From Solibacteraceae bacterium (lineage in GTDB: Bacteria > Acidobacteriota > Terriglobia > Bryobacterales > Bryobacteraceae), in contig JAJPJX010000050.1 of NCBI GenBank assembly GCA_021324015.1, positions 1 through 64,000 on the forward strand: a stretch of 64,000 nucleotides of DNA, read 5' to 3'. Below, one piece after another: positions 8,224-17,002 of the stretch. Below the pieces are notes generated by a model that was given only the letters and a program-made list of their open reading frames with translations, did not search any database and was not told the origin of the DNA. The first letter of the stretch is position 1. Each line of letters begins with the position of its first letter. A program made the translations under genes and the position numbers.

Positions 8224-11200
8224 CGCCCAGCGGCGCGGCGGTCCGCGAGGACTGTGCCAGCTTTTCGGCCGCCAACGCCTTCACTTTGCGGATGTTTTCT
8301 CGCTTGACGTTTTCGTAGCCGCGGATCTGGTCGGGCAGCGAGACAAGTTCCAGCGCCAGGGTTGTGTCTTCCATGTCCAGGCACTGCCGCACCAGGGCAC
8401 GATACCAGCCGATGAGCGCTCGTTCCTCGCGGCGCGCGGCGGCGTAGCCGAAAGGATCCCACCGCGTGCCGCGCAGCCCGCGAAGCTCCGCCAGAAGGCG
8501 CAGCAGTCCGCGGAACCAGCCGCCCAGCCGGAATTTCTTCCGCCAGCCCAGCGCACGCAGGAGTGGCGGATGCAGGTTGTACGAAACACTCTCCACCTGC
8601 TCCCACATCTCCCGCACGCGCGCCTCCGCCTCGGGCCGGGTGAGTAGACGCGCCACTTCGTATTCGTCTTTATACGCCATCAGCTTGTACAGGTAGCGCG
8701 CCACGGCGTCGGCCAGTGCCGGTTGCCGCGCTTCCACCTCGCGCACGAAGGCCAGGTATTCTTCCGCATACGCGCGGTTCTGGTAGGCCGCCAGGTCCGT
8801 GTATCGGCGCTCTACGAGGCTGCGCGAGTCTTCGCGCCGCTCTTCGGGCGCCACCAGCGCCTCCACTGCCCGCGCGTCCTCGAAATACCTGCGGCCCCAC
8901 AAAAATGCATGGAGATTGCGTTCCACGTCCACGCGGTTGAGGCGGATCGCTTCCTCGATGGCTCCCGCCGAGATGGGAATTCGTCCGGCCTGGTAGGCCA
9001 CGCCCAGAAGGAATACGTTCACCGCCAGGTGGCTGGCGAAGAGTCCTTCGGCGATGCGCGTGGCATCCACGAACACGTTGTCGCTTCGGCGGGTGTAGCG
9101 GTTGATCAGGTCCGCCATGCTGCCCGCCCCGCCCGGCCTCGCCTTGCCGCGGATGGCCTCGGCGGTGGGAATCTCGGCCGTGTTCACCACCGCGACGGTC
9201 CGCGCTGGATGGGCCCGCCTCAGGTTCTCGGCGCTGGCCGCGCCCAGCACGTCGAAACCCAGTAGCAGGTCGGCATTGCCATACCCGATCTTCGCCGCGG
9301 CTTCGATGGGCCGCTCGCTGAGGATCAAACTGGAAACCACCGCGCCGCCTTTCTGTGCGAGGCCGGTCTGGTCCAGGGTGATGACCGACAGCCCGTCGAT
9401 CCAGGCGGCCGTGGCGAGCAGCGCGTTGACCGTGACCACTCCCGTGCCGCCGATTCCGGGCGACAGGATCGCGTATCTCTCGCCGATCGCGGCTTTCTCC
9501 TTCGGCGGCCGCACCACGGTTTCCGGCAACTCCTGCAGGGGTTTCTTGCGAAGACCGGTTCCCGGCTTCAACTTCACCGTGAGGAACGAAGGGCAATCTC
9601 CCAGCAGGCAGGAGTAGTCCTTGTTGCAGGAAGACTGATGGATGCGGGTCTTCTGGCCGTATTCCGTCATCACCGGGTGGAGGCTCACGCAGTTGGACTG
9701 GCGCACGCAATCGCCGCAGCCTTCGCAAAGCTCCTCGTGGATCACCAGTCGCACCACCGGTTCTTCCAGCTTGCCGCGCGAACGCAGGCGGCGCTTTTCC
9801 GCCGCGCACTGCTGGTCGTAAACGATCACCGTCACCCCGGGCACCTGCTCGAGTTCCCGCAGCGCTTCGGGAAGGGTGTCGCGGTCGCGCGCTTCCGCGT
9901 TCGCGGCGAGCTTGACGCCCTCATACTTCGCCGGATCGTCGGTCAGCACCAGGGTCTTCTTCACTCCCTCGGCTGCCAGCTTGCGGGTTAGATCCGGGAC
10001 CGTCAGCGCACCGGCCACCTCCTGCCCTCCGGTCATCGCCACCGCGCCGTTGTACAGAATCTTGTAGGTGATGTTCACACCCGCCGCCACGCAGGCTTCC
10101 ACCGCCAGCGAGCCAGAGTGAAAATAAGTGCCGTCGCCGATATTCTGGAATAGGTGCTTGCGCTCGACAAACGGCGCCATGCCGATCCACGGCGCCCCTT
10201 CTCCGCCCATGTGCGTCAGGAAGGCGTAGCCGCGGCTGAACGACTCGAGTTGGATGGCCATGCCGTGGCAGCCTATGCCGCCGCCCGCGACCTGTCCTTC
10301 GAGCAGCAGCGTGGAGCGATTGTGCGGACAGCCCGAGCAGAACGTGGGATAGCGTGGCGGAGTGGCTGGCTTCTCACGGCTTTCGATCTCCGCAATCACC
10401 CGCGAGCGATCCGGCCGCACGGGGATGCCCGCCTGGCCCAGTACTCCGCTCAGCACCTTCGCGAGTGTCTCCGGGTCAAGCTCCCCGGCAGCCGGCAATA
10501 AGGGCTTTCCGGTGAGATCCTGCTTGCCCGCGATCGCCGGCCGTTCGGACAGGTTGTAGAGCGCGTCCCGCAACTGGAGTTCCAGGAAGCTGCGTTTCTC
10601 CTCCACCACCAGGAGAGTATCCAGGCCTTGTGCAAATTCGGCCGCAAAACCGGGCTCCAGCGGATATGTCATCCCGAACTTGGCAATGCGGATTCCCAAC
10701 CCCTCCAGATCGCCACGCCGGATTCCCAGGTCTGCGAGCGCCTGCATTACGTCGTAGTAGGCTTTGCCCGCGGTCGCGATGCCCAGCCGCGCCCGACCCG
10801 CGGAGCCGAACCGCTGGTTGACGCCGTTCAGGCGGGCGAATTCCCGCGCCGCTTCCAGGCGCCGGAAATTCACCTCGGGTTCGAGAGCCAGGGTGAACGG
10901 CGTCACCAGCCGCGCATCCGACCGCTTCTCGTAGCCGGCCGGGAGGCAGATCGCGGGCCGCTCCGGATCCACTTCCACCGTGCCGCCGCCGTCGCACACG
11001 TTGGTCACCAGCTTCATCGACGCCCAGGCGCCCGAAAAGCGCGAGAGCGCGATGGCCAGCATGCCGTAGTCCAGAATCTCCTGCGTGTTGCCCGGATAGA
11101 ACAGCGGCAGGTTGAAGTTGAACAGGCTCAGGTCGCTCTGATGCGGGATGGTGGAGCTTTTGGAGATATGGTCGTCGCCCGCCAGCACCAGCGCGGCGCA

Positions 11201-11602
11201 ATGCCGGCCGGTGCCGGCGATGTTGGCGTGCCGCAGGACGTCGCCGGAGCGATCCACCCCCGGCCCCTTCCCATACCAGATTCCCAGCACGCCGTCGTAC
11301 TTCGACTGCCCCAGGATGTGATGGATCTGGCTGCCCAGCACTGCCGTGGCGGCCAGGTCTTCGTTCACGCCGGGCAGGAAATGAATGCGGTATTCCTCCA
11401 GCAGGCGGCGCACCCGCTGGAGCGCCAGATCGTAGCCTCCCAGCGGCGAACCTTCGTACCCGGAGATGAAGGCGGCCGTACTCAAGCCCTCCCGCCGGTC
11501 GCGGCGCATCTGGTCCATGGGTAGCCGCACCAGCGCCTGAATGCCGGTCAAGTACACAGCGCCGCGCTCTTCCAGATACTTCGCGTCCAATTTGTCCGGC
11601 AT
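8219..11602 (-). CDS. Fused indolepyruvate:ferredoxin oxidoreductase
   Basis: A single 1127-residue polypeptide that joins the subunits of indolepyruvate:ferredoxin oxidoreductase, which oxidatively decarboxylates aryl-pyruvates from aromatic amino acids to aryl-acetyl-CoA. The N-terminal pyruvate-oxidoreductase region (YLTGIQALVRLP) is followed by the thiamine-diphosphate region with CSGCPHNRS and GGIGCHG, a ferredoxin-like segment CEGCGDCVRQSNC with further cysteines, and the gamma-type domain with GIGGTGVVTVN and GLAQKGGAV. The C-terminal part is the extension common to the long fused form. Length matches fused homologues of about 1150 residues. A TATAAT lies 8 bases before the ATG in the 29-base gap to the divergent alcohol dehydrogenase gene. 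A fused 2-oxoacid:acceptor oxidoreductase of other specificity cannot be excluded. Confidence 0.88.
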   Translation of the reverse strand: MPDKLDAKYLEERGAVYLTGIQALVRLPMDQMRRDRREGLSTAAFISGYEGSPLGGYDLALQRVRRLLEEYRIHFLPGVNEDLAATAVLGSQIHHILGQSKYDGVLGIWYGKGPGVDRSGDVLRHANIAGTGRHCAALVLAGDDHISKSSTIPHQSDLSLFNFNLPLFYPGNTQEILDYGMLAIALSRFSGAWASMKLVTNVCDGGGTVEVDPERPAICLPAGYEKRSDARLVTPFTLALEPEVNFRRLEAAREFARLNGVNQRFGSAGRARLGIATAGKAYYDVMQALADLGIRRGDLEGLGIRIAKFGMTYPLEPGFAAEFAQGLDTLLVVEEKRSFLELQLRDALYNLSERPAIAGKQDLTGKPLLPAAGELDPETLAKVLSGVLGQAGIPVRPDRSRVIAEIESREKPATPPRYPTFCSGCPHNRSTLLLEGQVAGGGIGCHGMAIQLESFSRGYAFLTHMGGEGAPWIGMAPFVERKHLFQNIGDGTYFHSGSLAVEACVAAGVNITYKILYNGAVAMTGGQEVAGALTVPDLTRKLAAEGVKKTLVLTDDPAKYEGVKLAANAEARDRDTLPEALRELEQVPGVTVIVYDQQCAAEKRRLRSRGKLEEPVVRLVIHEELCEGCGDCVRQSNCVSLHPVMTEYGQKTRIHQSSCNKDYSCLLGDCPSFLTVKLKPGTGLRKKPLQELPETVVRPPKEKAAIGERYAILSPGIGGTGVVTVNALLATAAWIDGLSVITLDQTGLAQKGGAVVSSLILSERPIEAAAKIGYGNADLLLGFDVLGAASAENLRRAHPARTVAVVNTAEIPTAEAIRGKARPGGAGSMADLINRYTRRSDNVFVDATRIAEGLFASHLAVNVFLLGVAYQAGRIPISAGAIEEAIRLNRVDVERNLHAFLWGRRYFEDARAVEALVAPEERREDSRSLVERRYTDLAAYQNRAYAEEYLAFVREVEARQPALADAVARYLYKLMAYKDEYEVARLLTRPEAEARVREMWEQVESVSYNLHPPLLRALGWRKKFRLGGWFRGLLRLLAELRGLRGTRWDPFGYAAARREERALIGWYRALVRQCLDMEDTTLALELVSLPDQIRGYENVKRENIRKVKALAAEKLAQSSRTAAPLGV

Positions 11603-11618
11603 GTGACCGTATTATACT
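11592..11618. promoter_or_regulatory. Overlapping divergent promoter candidates between oxidoreductase and alcohol dehydrogenase
   Basis: The two start codons are only 29 bases apart. On the minus strand TATAAT lies at 11616-11611, 8 bases before the oxidoreductase ATG. On the plus strand TATACT lies at 11613-11618, with TTGTCC at 11592-11597 and a short 15-base spacer. The two -10 elements physically overlap, so transcription in one direction should exclude the other. Motif-based only. Confidence 0.4.
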
Positions 11619-11631
11619 TTTTGTTCACACC

Positions 11632-12663
11632 ATGAAATCCGTTCAACTAATGGCCCCTGGTACGCTGGAAGTCCGCGAGATGCCGGCGCCGCCGGATCCC
11701 GGCCCCGGCGAGGTGCTGGTGAAACTCCGCGCGGTGGGCATCTGCGGCAGCGACATGCACTGGTATCACGGCGGCATCGGGCGCAATCGGATGGCTCCCG
11801 GGCAGGTCCTGGGCCACGAACCGGCGGGCGAAGTGGTGGCGGTGGGGAAGGGTGTCGCGGACCTCTCCCCCGGCCGGCGGGTAGCCATCGAGCCGGCTAT
11901 CACCTGCGGCCACTGCGAACCGTGCCGCTCCGGCCGCCACAATAACTGTCTCACTTCGATCTTCATGGGTTCGCCGCAGATGCCGGGTCTGTTCCGGGAG
12001 TTCGCTGTGGTCCCGGCGCACAACGCGGTCGCCGTCCCCGATCCGCTCACCTTCGACGAAATCACCCTTCTGGAACCGGTGGCCGTCATGCTGCATGTCC
12101 TGGAGTTGGTCAATGTCCGCATCGGCGACACGGTCGCGGTCATGGGCGCCGGCCCGGTGGGCCTGCTGATGGCCTCGGTGGCGCGCGTGGCCGGGGCGCA
12201 CCGGGTCTTCATCGCCGACAAAATCCCCCACCGCCTCCGGATCGCGCGCGAAATGGGCGTAGGCGTGGCCTTGCACACGGAAACCGAGCCGGTCGCGGAT
12301 GCGATCCTGGATCAGACGCGCGGCCGCGGCGTGGACATCGTCTTCGACGCCGCCGGGGCCCCGGAGTCCGTCAACACCGGTATCCGCATCGCGCGGGCCG
12401 GAGGACAGCTCGTCATGATCGGCATCCCCGACGAGGTGGGCTTGTCGCTGGACATCCACACGGCCATGAACAAGGAGCTGAACATTCAGACCATCAAGCG
12501 TTCCAACCACAACGTGCACGGCGCGCTGGATCTGCTCCGCTCCGGAAAGATCTCCACCGCCCTCGTGACGCACCATTTTCCGTTGGAGCGGACGCCAGAA
12601 GCTTTCGAGACCCTAGCCGCCTACCGGGATGGCGTGGGCAAGGTCATCATCGAGCTTCCCTGA
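11632..12663 (+). CDS. Zinc-dependent medium-chain alcohol/polyol dehydrogenase
   Basis: A 343-residue medium-chain dehydrogenase of the sorbitol/xylitol/L-threonine dehydrogenase group, oxidising a sugar alcohol or related alcohol with NAD. Catalytic zinc ligands are Cys38 (GICGSD) and His62-Glu63 (LGHEPAGE). Structural zinc ligands are Cys92, Cys95, Cys98 and Cys106 in CGHCEPCRSGRHNNC. The Rossmann motif is GAGPVG, and an acidic residue at the end of the second strand (FIADK) favours NAD over NADP. Its stop codon overlaps the rhamnulokinase ATG by one base (TGATG), so it is translated with rhaB, and the substrate is probably a deoxyhexose or its product. The exact substrate cannot be read from sequence. 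Confidence 0.85.
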   Translation: MKSVQLMAPGTLEVREMPAPPDPGPGEVLVKLRAVGICGSDMHWYHGGIGRNRMAPGQVLGHEPAGEVVAVGKGVADLSPGRRVAIEPAITCGHCEPCRSGRHNNCLTSIFMGSPQMPGLFREFAVVPAHNAVAVPDPLTFDEITLLEPVAVMLHVLELVNVRIGDTVAVMGAGPVGLLMASVARVAGAHRVFIADKIPHRLRIAREMGVGVALHTETEPVADAILDQTRGRGVDIVFDAAGAPESVNTGIRIARAGGQLVMIGIPDEVGLSLDIHTAMNKELNIQTIKRSNHNVHGALDLLRSGKISTALVTHHFPLERTPEAFETLAAYRDGVGKVIIELP

Positions 12664-14129
12664 TGCAACACTACGTGGCCTTCGACCTGGGCGCGGAAAG
12701 CGGCCGCGCGATGCTCGGCACGCTCTCCAGCCAGGGGCTGGCAGTCGAAGAACTGCACCGCTTCCCCAATACGCCCGTCCGCGTATTCTCAGCTCTCTAT
12801 TGGGACACGCTGCGTCTGTGGCACGAAATCCAGCGCGGCTTGGCCGTGGCCGGGCGCGAGCGTCACTTGTCCCCGGCCGGCATCGGTGTAGACACCTGGG
12901 GCGTGGATTTCGCACTCCTGGGCGCGGACGGGGCGCTGGCCGACAATCCCCGCCACTACCGCGACTCTCGCACCAACGGCATGATGGAAAAGCTGTTCGC
13001 CGTCGTGCCCCGAGAGGAAGTGTTCGCCCAGACCGGTATCCAGTTCATGCAGCTCAACTCGCTCTACCAGTTTTATGCCCTCAAGGTGAGCAAATCCCCC
13101 GCTTTGGCTGCCGCCCGGACGCTGCTCTTCATGCCGGACCTGTTCAACTACTGGCTCACCGGCGTAGCCCGCTCGGAACTCACTATCGCCAGCACCTCGC
13201 AGTTCTACGACCCGCGGAAGAAGGCCTGGGCCGCCGATCTCCTCGGCCGGCTGGGCCTGCCGGCGCACATCCTGCCGGAGATCGTGCAGCCGGGCACGCT
13301 GCTCGGCCCGCTGCTCCCTTCGGTCGCCGCGGCCGCCGGGCTCGGGGAGGTACCGGTCTACGCCACCGGCTGCCACGACACGGCATCGGCCGTGGCCGCC
13401 GTACCGGCTCAGGGCGAAGGCTGGGTCTATATCAGCTCCGGCACCTGGTCCTTGATGGGCGTGGAGACGGACGAGCCCGTCATTAACGAGGCATCGCTGA
13501 CGCTGAACCTCACCAATGAAATCGGCGCGGCCGGTAAAGTGCGGCTGCTCAAGAACATCGCCGGGCTTTGGCTGCTCCAGGAATGCCGCCGGACCTGGGC
13601 CCTCGAAGGCCACGAATACAGCTACGAGCAGCTCACGCAGCTCGCGGCTGCCGCCCGGCCGTTTTCCGCCATCATCGATCCGGACGCCTTTCTGGAACCC
13701 GGCGAGATGCCGCGCAAGATCGCGGATCTGTGCCGGCGCACCGGCCAGCAGCCGCCCGAGAGCTGCGGCGAATTTGCGCGCACGATTCTGGAAAGCCTGG
13801 CGCTGCGGTACCGCCAGGTCCTGGAAAGCATCGAGTCGCTGCTGGGCCGGCGTTTTTCGGTGATTCACATCGTGGGGGGAGGATCCCGCAACGCGGTGCT
13901 GAACCAGTTTGTGGCGGATGCCACGGCGCGCACCGTGGTGGCGGGGCCTGCGGAGGCGACCGCCATCGGCAACGTGCTCATCCAGGCCATGGGCGCCAAG
14001 GCCGTCTCCGGCCTGCCGGAAGCCCGCGCGGTCGTGCGGCAGTCGTTTCCGCTGGAAACGTTCGATCCCACCCGCGGCAACGGATGGGATGCGGCCTACG
14101 AGCGGTTTGGGCGCTATCGCGCCGTGTAG
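12663..14129 (+). CDS. rhaB: L-rhamnulokinase
   Basis: A 488-residue FGGY-family carbohydrate kinase that phosphorylates L-rhamnulose to L-rhamnulose 1-phosphate. The N-terminal phosphate loop is AFDLGAESGRAMLG. The RhaB-specific block YRDSRTNGMMEKLF, followed by TGIQFMQLNSLYQF, closely matches the E. coli enzyme and separates it from other FGGY kinases. The ATP-binding C-domain has HIVGGGSRN and a GPAEATAIGN segment. It is translationally coupled to the alcohol dehydrogenase. Rhamnose isomerase and aldolase genes are not in the window. The 3' end overlaps the convergent SDR gene by 16 bases. Confidence 0.92.
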   Translation: MQHYVAFDLGAESGRAMLGTLSSQGLAVEELHRFPNTPVRVFSALYWDTLRLWHEIQRGLAVAGRERHLSPAGIGVDTWGVDFALLGADGALADNPRHYRDSRTNGMMEKLFAVVPREEVFAQTGIQFMQLNSLYQFYALKVSKSPALAAARTLLFMPDLFNYWLTGVARSELTIASTSQFYDPRKKAWAADLLGRLGLPAHILPEIVQPGTLLGPLLPSVAAAAGLGEVPVYATGCHDTASAVAAVPAQGEGWVYISSGTWSLMGVETDEPVINEASLTLNLTNEIGAAGKVRLLKNIAGLWLLQECRRTWALEGHEYSYEQLTQLAAAARPFSAIIDPDAFLEPGEMPRKIADLCRRTGQQPPESCGEFARTILESLALRYRQVLESIESLLGRRFSVIHIVGGGSRNAVLNQFVADATARTVVAGPAEATAIGNVLIQAMGAKAVSGLPEARAVVRQSFPLETFDPTRGNGWDAAYERFGRYRAV

Positions 14130-14875
14130 CCGCCGTCCACCATCAAGTGCACGCCGGTGATGAAGCTGGCTTCGTCGGAAGCCAGGAACAATGCCGCGTT
14201 GGCCACTTCGCGCGGTTCGCCCAGGCGGTTGAGCAGGTGCAGGGGCGCCACCTGGTCGCGCCACTCCTCGAACGTCATACCCAGGCGCTGAATCTCGCGG
14301 TAAGATGCGCTTGTCAGTACGGCCCCCGGGCAAATAGCATTCACCCGGATCCGATAGGGCGCCAGGTCCATGGCCATGCACTTGGTCAGGGTCAGGACCG
14401 CCCCCTTGCTGGCGTTGTAAGTGGCGAAATCCGGCTGAGCGATCAGGCCGCTCATGGAGGCGATGTTTACGATCGCCCCGCCGGCCGCCTTCAGATGCGG
14501 AATCGCGAACTTGGAGACCAGCGCCGTGCCGATCACGTTCACGCCCAACACCTTCTGCCAGTCCGCCACGCTGGCCGCCTCCACGTTCTTCTGGGTGAAG
14601 TCGGCAGCGTTGTTCACCACAACGTGAACCCCGCCGAAGCTGGAAACCGCCGTCTCGGCGATATTTCGCGCGCCGGCCTCCTGCGAAATGTCGGCCACCG
14701 CCGGCACCGCCTTCGCTCCCAGGGCCTGTACCTTCCGAAGCGTCCGTTCGGCCGCCGCGGCGTCAATGTCGTTCAGCACCAGGCGGGCGCCTTCTTCGGC
14801 GAAGCGCACGGCGATGGCTTCCCCTATGCCGGCGCCCACACCGGTGACAATGGCAATCTTGTCGGTTAATCGCAA
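14114..14875 (-). CDS. Short-chain dehydrogenase/reductase (SDR)
   Basis: A classical SDR of 253 residues. The cofactor motif is TGVGAGIG near the N-terminus, NNAAD follows in the expected place, and the catalytic Ser and Tyr-x-x-x-Lys are in NIASMSG and YNASK. The nucleotide-binding strand ends LVLNDID, and the acidic residue suggests NAD(H). The C-terminus ends in GVHLMVDGGYTAR, typical of the FabG/glucose-dehydrogenase group. It lies 16 bases downstream of clpP on the same strand and converges on rhaB with a 16-base overlap. The substrate is unknown; a sugar or hydroxyacid dehydrogenase is likely. Confidence 0.85.
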   Translation of the reverse strand: MRLTDKIAIVTGVGAGIGEAIAVRFAEEGARLVLNDIDAAAAERTLRKVQALGAKAVPAVADISQEAGARNIAETAVSSFGGVHVVVNNAADFTQKNVEAASVADWQKVLGVNVIGTALVSKFAIPHLKAAGGAIVNIASMSGLIAQPDFATYNASKGAVLTLTKCMAMDLAPYRIRVNAICPGAVLTSASYREIQRLGMTFEEWRDQVAPLHLLNRLGEPREVANAALFLASDEASFITGVHLMVDGGYTAR

Positions 14876-14891
14876 AGCACTCGGCTCTTGC

Positions 14892-15515
14892 TCAGAGTTT
14901 TCCGGCGGGTATCGGTACCAGATCGCGGTTGGCGATCACCCGGTCGATCATGCCGTATTCCACCGCCGTTTCCGGACTCATGATGTAGTCGCGGTCCACG
15001 TCCCGCGCCACCTTGTCCAGCGGCTGTCCGGTGGATTTGGCCAAAATCTGGTTGAGGGTCTCCCGCATACGCAGGATCTCTTTGGCGTAAATGTCGATGT
15101 CCGCGGCCTGCCCGGCCAGACCCTGCATGGAAGGCTGATGGATCATGATGCGGGAATTCGGCAGGCTGAAACGCTTTCCCTTCGTGCCGGCGGCCAGCAG
15201 CACCGCCGCCATGGAAGCCGCCTGCCCCACGCAGATGGTGACGATGTCCGGCCGGATGAACTCCATGGTGTCCAAAATCGCCAGACCCGCGGTGATCGAA
15301 CCGCCCGGCGAGTTGATGTAGATCGAGATATCCTTTTCCGGATCCTCCGCTTCCAGGAAAAGCAGCTGGGCGATCACCAAGTTGGCGACGTTGTCGTCAA
15401 TCGGCGTTCCCAGGAAAATGATGTTCTCCTTCAGCAGACGTGAATAGATGTCGTACGCCCGCTCCCCACGCGAAGTCTGCTCCACCACCATGGGGACCAA
15501 GACAGACTGGCCCAT
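14892..15515 (-). CDS. clpP: ATP-dependent Clp protease proteolytic subunit ClpP
   Basis: A 207-residue ClpP, the serine peptidase that forms the tetradecameric chamber used by ClpX/ClpA-type unfoldases. The catalytic Ser101 is in [13 protein letters not shown], His126 in [10 protein letters not shown], and the Asp lies in the [10 protein letters not shown] block around 172-176. The length and [15 protein letters not shown] block are standard. It sits 34 bases behind an Rrf2-type regulator and ahead of an SDR, rather than in the common tig-clpP-clpX order, and no clpX is in the window. It may therefore be a second ClpP or a relocated one. Confidence 0.93.
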   Translation of the reverse strand: MGQSVLVPMVVEQTSRGERAYDIYSRLLKENIIFLGTPIDDNVANLVIAQLLFLEAEDPEKDISIYINSPGGSITAGLAILDTMEFIRPDIVTICVGQAASMAAVLLAAGTKGKRFSLPNSRIMIHQPSMQGLAGQAADIDIYAKEILRMRETLNQILAKSTGQPLDKVARDVDRDYIMSPETAVEYGMIDRVIANRDLVPIPAGKL

Positions 15516-15549
15516 CGGACTCCTCCTCCTAGCGAACCGGGTTTGTGGT

Positions 15550-16020
15550 TCAGGCTCGCTTGCCGCCTACCGCGCGCTTGGTTTTCGCCTTCCGCCCCAG
15601 CGCTTTCCGCTTTTGCTCCAGCGCCTTCACCAGGTCCGCAATCGTGTTCTTCCCTAAATAGTCCATGATACGCGAACGCAGGGCGATCCAGCTATCGTGC
15701 ATGGAGCACGGCATTTCGTCGGAGCACTCCGCCAGGCCGCTGGCGCACTGTTGGTAGGGCGCCAGGCCGTCCAGCGCCTCCACAATGTCCAGTAGCCGGA
15801 TCTCCGCAGGATCTACGCGCAGGGAAAAACCTCCGGTCGGGCCTTTGCTCGAGCGGAGCAGCCCCTTACGGGCGAGTTGCTGGAGGATCTTGGCCAGAAA
15901 ATGGGCGGGAATGTCCTCCTCCTCCGCTATGTTCTTTACCATCGCGAACTTGCCTTCCGGCACCTGCGCCAGATGCACGAAAGCGCGAATCGCGTACTCA
16001 GCCGATCGTGAATAGATCAT
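15550..16020 (-). CDS. Rrf2-family transcriptional regulator with cysteine cluster
   Basis: A 156-residue winged-helix regulator of the Rrf2 group (IscR, NsrR, RsrR, CymR). The start [18 protein letters not shown] is characteristic. The recognition region contains [20 protein letters not shown]. Three cysteines at 92, 99 and 105 (C-x6-C-x5-C) are placed like the Fe-S ligands of IscR/NsrR, so it probably senses redox, nitric oxide or Fe-S status. The C-terminal tail is basic. AAGGGG lies 8 bases before its ATG. It is first in a minus-strand set with clpP and an SDR, and is probably autoregulated through an inverted repeat over its own start site. Confidence 0.88.
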   Translation of the reverse strand: MIYSRSAEYAIRAFVHLAQVPEGKFAMVKNIAEEEDIPAHFLAKILQQLARKGLLRSSKGPTGGFSLRVDPAEIRLLDIVEALDGLAPYQQCASGLAECSDEMPCSMHDSWIALRSRIMDYLGKNTIADLVKALEQKRKALGRKAKTKRAVGGKRA

Positions 16021-16043
16021 GCTTCAATCCCCTTAATTCGGAG

Positions 16044-16087
16044 TAACATCACATCGTTATCTTAAAAGGTTCGGTCACACCACGCAA
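16044..16087 (-). promoter_or_regulatory. Promoter and putative operator of the rrf2-clpP-SDR unit
   Basis: On the minus strand TTGCGT (16087-16082) and TAAGAT (16064-16059) are separated by exactly 17 bases. An inverted repeat TAAC-N8-GTTA spans 16044-16059 and covers the expected start of transcription, a typical site for an autorepressor such as the Rrf2 protein encoded downstream. This is motif evidence only. Confidence 0.5.
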
Positions 16088-16099
16088 GCGTTTCCTGTA

Positions 16100-16176
16100 G
16101 TTCCTAGGAACCTCTTCAGCGGCGTAATTTTGGTTACGGACCCCGAGGCTCGGGCGTACTTTCGGATCGAAAGTAC
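16100..16176. repeat. Cluster of inverted repeats between HugZ-like and rrf2 genes
   Basis: Three inverted repeats occur in this 176-base gap: the perfect 12-base palindrome GTTCCTAGGAAC at 16100-16111, CCCGA-GGC-TCGGG at 16142-16154, and GTACTTTCG-GAT-CGAAAGTAC at 16156-16176 (9-base arms, 3-base loop). None is followed by a T-run on either strand, so they are either factor-independent structures without a T-tract or protein-binding sites. Confidence 0.55.
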
Positions 16177-16196
16177 TGGAACACTCCCAGCCTTGA

Positions 16197-16940
16197 TTAT
16201 ACCTCGCGCGCGCGGTGGGCCATCTCAACCAGGACAGCCCGCGCCTCGGCGGCGCTGCGGGCCTCGCGGACAAAAGCGACCCGAACCCCCGAAACGCGCT
16301 CTCCATGGGTCACCCACAGGTGGAAGCCCAGACGGTCCACGGCGGTCACGGTGGCCGTCTGCGCCTCGACGCCCCCGTGGACCTTTGCCAGCAGCACCAG
16401 GGCCTCGGTGTGGTCAGCGTTCATGTGCGCCAGGATCGCCGGCGCGGTTTCCGCCAGCGGATCGGGCTCCGCCAGGCTGTACTCCGTGCCCGAAACCCAG
16501 CCCATGGCGCCGAACCCGCCCACAAAATAGACTTCCGCCGGTTGCAGCCGGTAGAACACGAAGTCGCCGAAGCCTACCCACAAGCGGGCCGGCTCGTGCT
16601 GCGCCAGGTAACGTTCGCGCGCCCCTTGCAGTTCCCCTTCGGGCACCGGAGAAACCTCGCCCAGCAGCGTCACACGGGCAGCCGCCAGCGGGTCGCCCGG
16701 CACCCCCGGCTGCATCACCAGCAAGCTGGCCCGCGGGTTGCCCGTCAGGTTCTGAGTATGGATCGCCATGCTGCTGATCAGAAACACCGGCCGGCCGCGT
16801 TCATCCGGACTGTAGGGCATTACCGAACCGAATGGGAAACCCGGGTACTTGCGGGACTGGGTCGAGAGCGTCCCCACCCGCCCCAGGTGCACCAGCGTGC
16901 GGCTGCGCTCCCCGTACGAAGGTTCCGGTACCGTCCCCAT
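16197..16940 (-). CDS. HugZ-like FMN-binding split-barrel protein with DUF2470 domain
   Basis: A 247-residue protein of the pyridoxamine-phosphate-oxidase-like split barrel group. The N-terminal barrel (about 1-150) includes GTLSTQSRKYPGFPFGSV and the SMAIHTQNLTGNPRASLLV segment. The C-terminal DUF2470 domain contains HMNADHTEALVLLAK. This two-domain arrangement is that of HugZ-type heme-degrading or heme-binding proteins, so heme turnover is a plausible role, but the heme ligands cannot be verified from sequence. It is on the same strand as rrf2, but 176 bases of inverted repeats separate them, so it is probably a separate unit. A divergent SIMPL gene starts 62 bases away. Confidence 0.75.
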   Translation of the reverse strand: MGTVPEPSYGERSRTLVHLGRVGTLSTQSRKYPGFPFGSVMPYSPDERGRPVFLISSMAIHTQNLTGNPRASLLVMQPGVPGDPLAAARVTLLGEVSPVPEGELQGARERYLAQHEPARLWVGFGDFVFYRLQPAEVYFVGGFGAMGWVSGTEYSLAEPDPLAETAPAILAHMNADHTEALVLLAKVHGGVEAQTATVTAVDRLGFHLWVTHGERVSGVRVAFVREARSAAEARAVLVEMAHRAREV

Positions 16941-17002
16941 GACATTATCCTAAGACCGTCGCGCTCGCCCATGCTCTGCGATCATGAGAGGGAGGAGCGA
17001 TC

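Noticed and set aside
12789-14381. Long minus-strand frame opposite rhaB
   Set aside because: It is antisense to a well-matched kinase, rich in Arg/Gly/Gln and without motifs, as expected for a shadow frame.
16156-16176. Intrinsic terminator for the HugZ-like gene
   Set aside because: The 9-base stem is perfect but no run of T follows on either strand, so I list it only as an inverted repeat.
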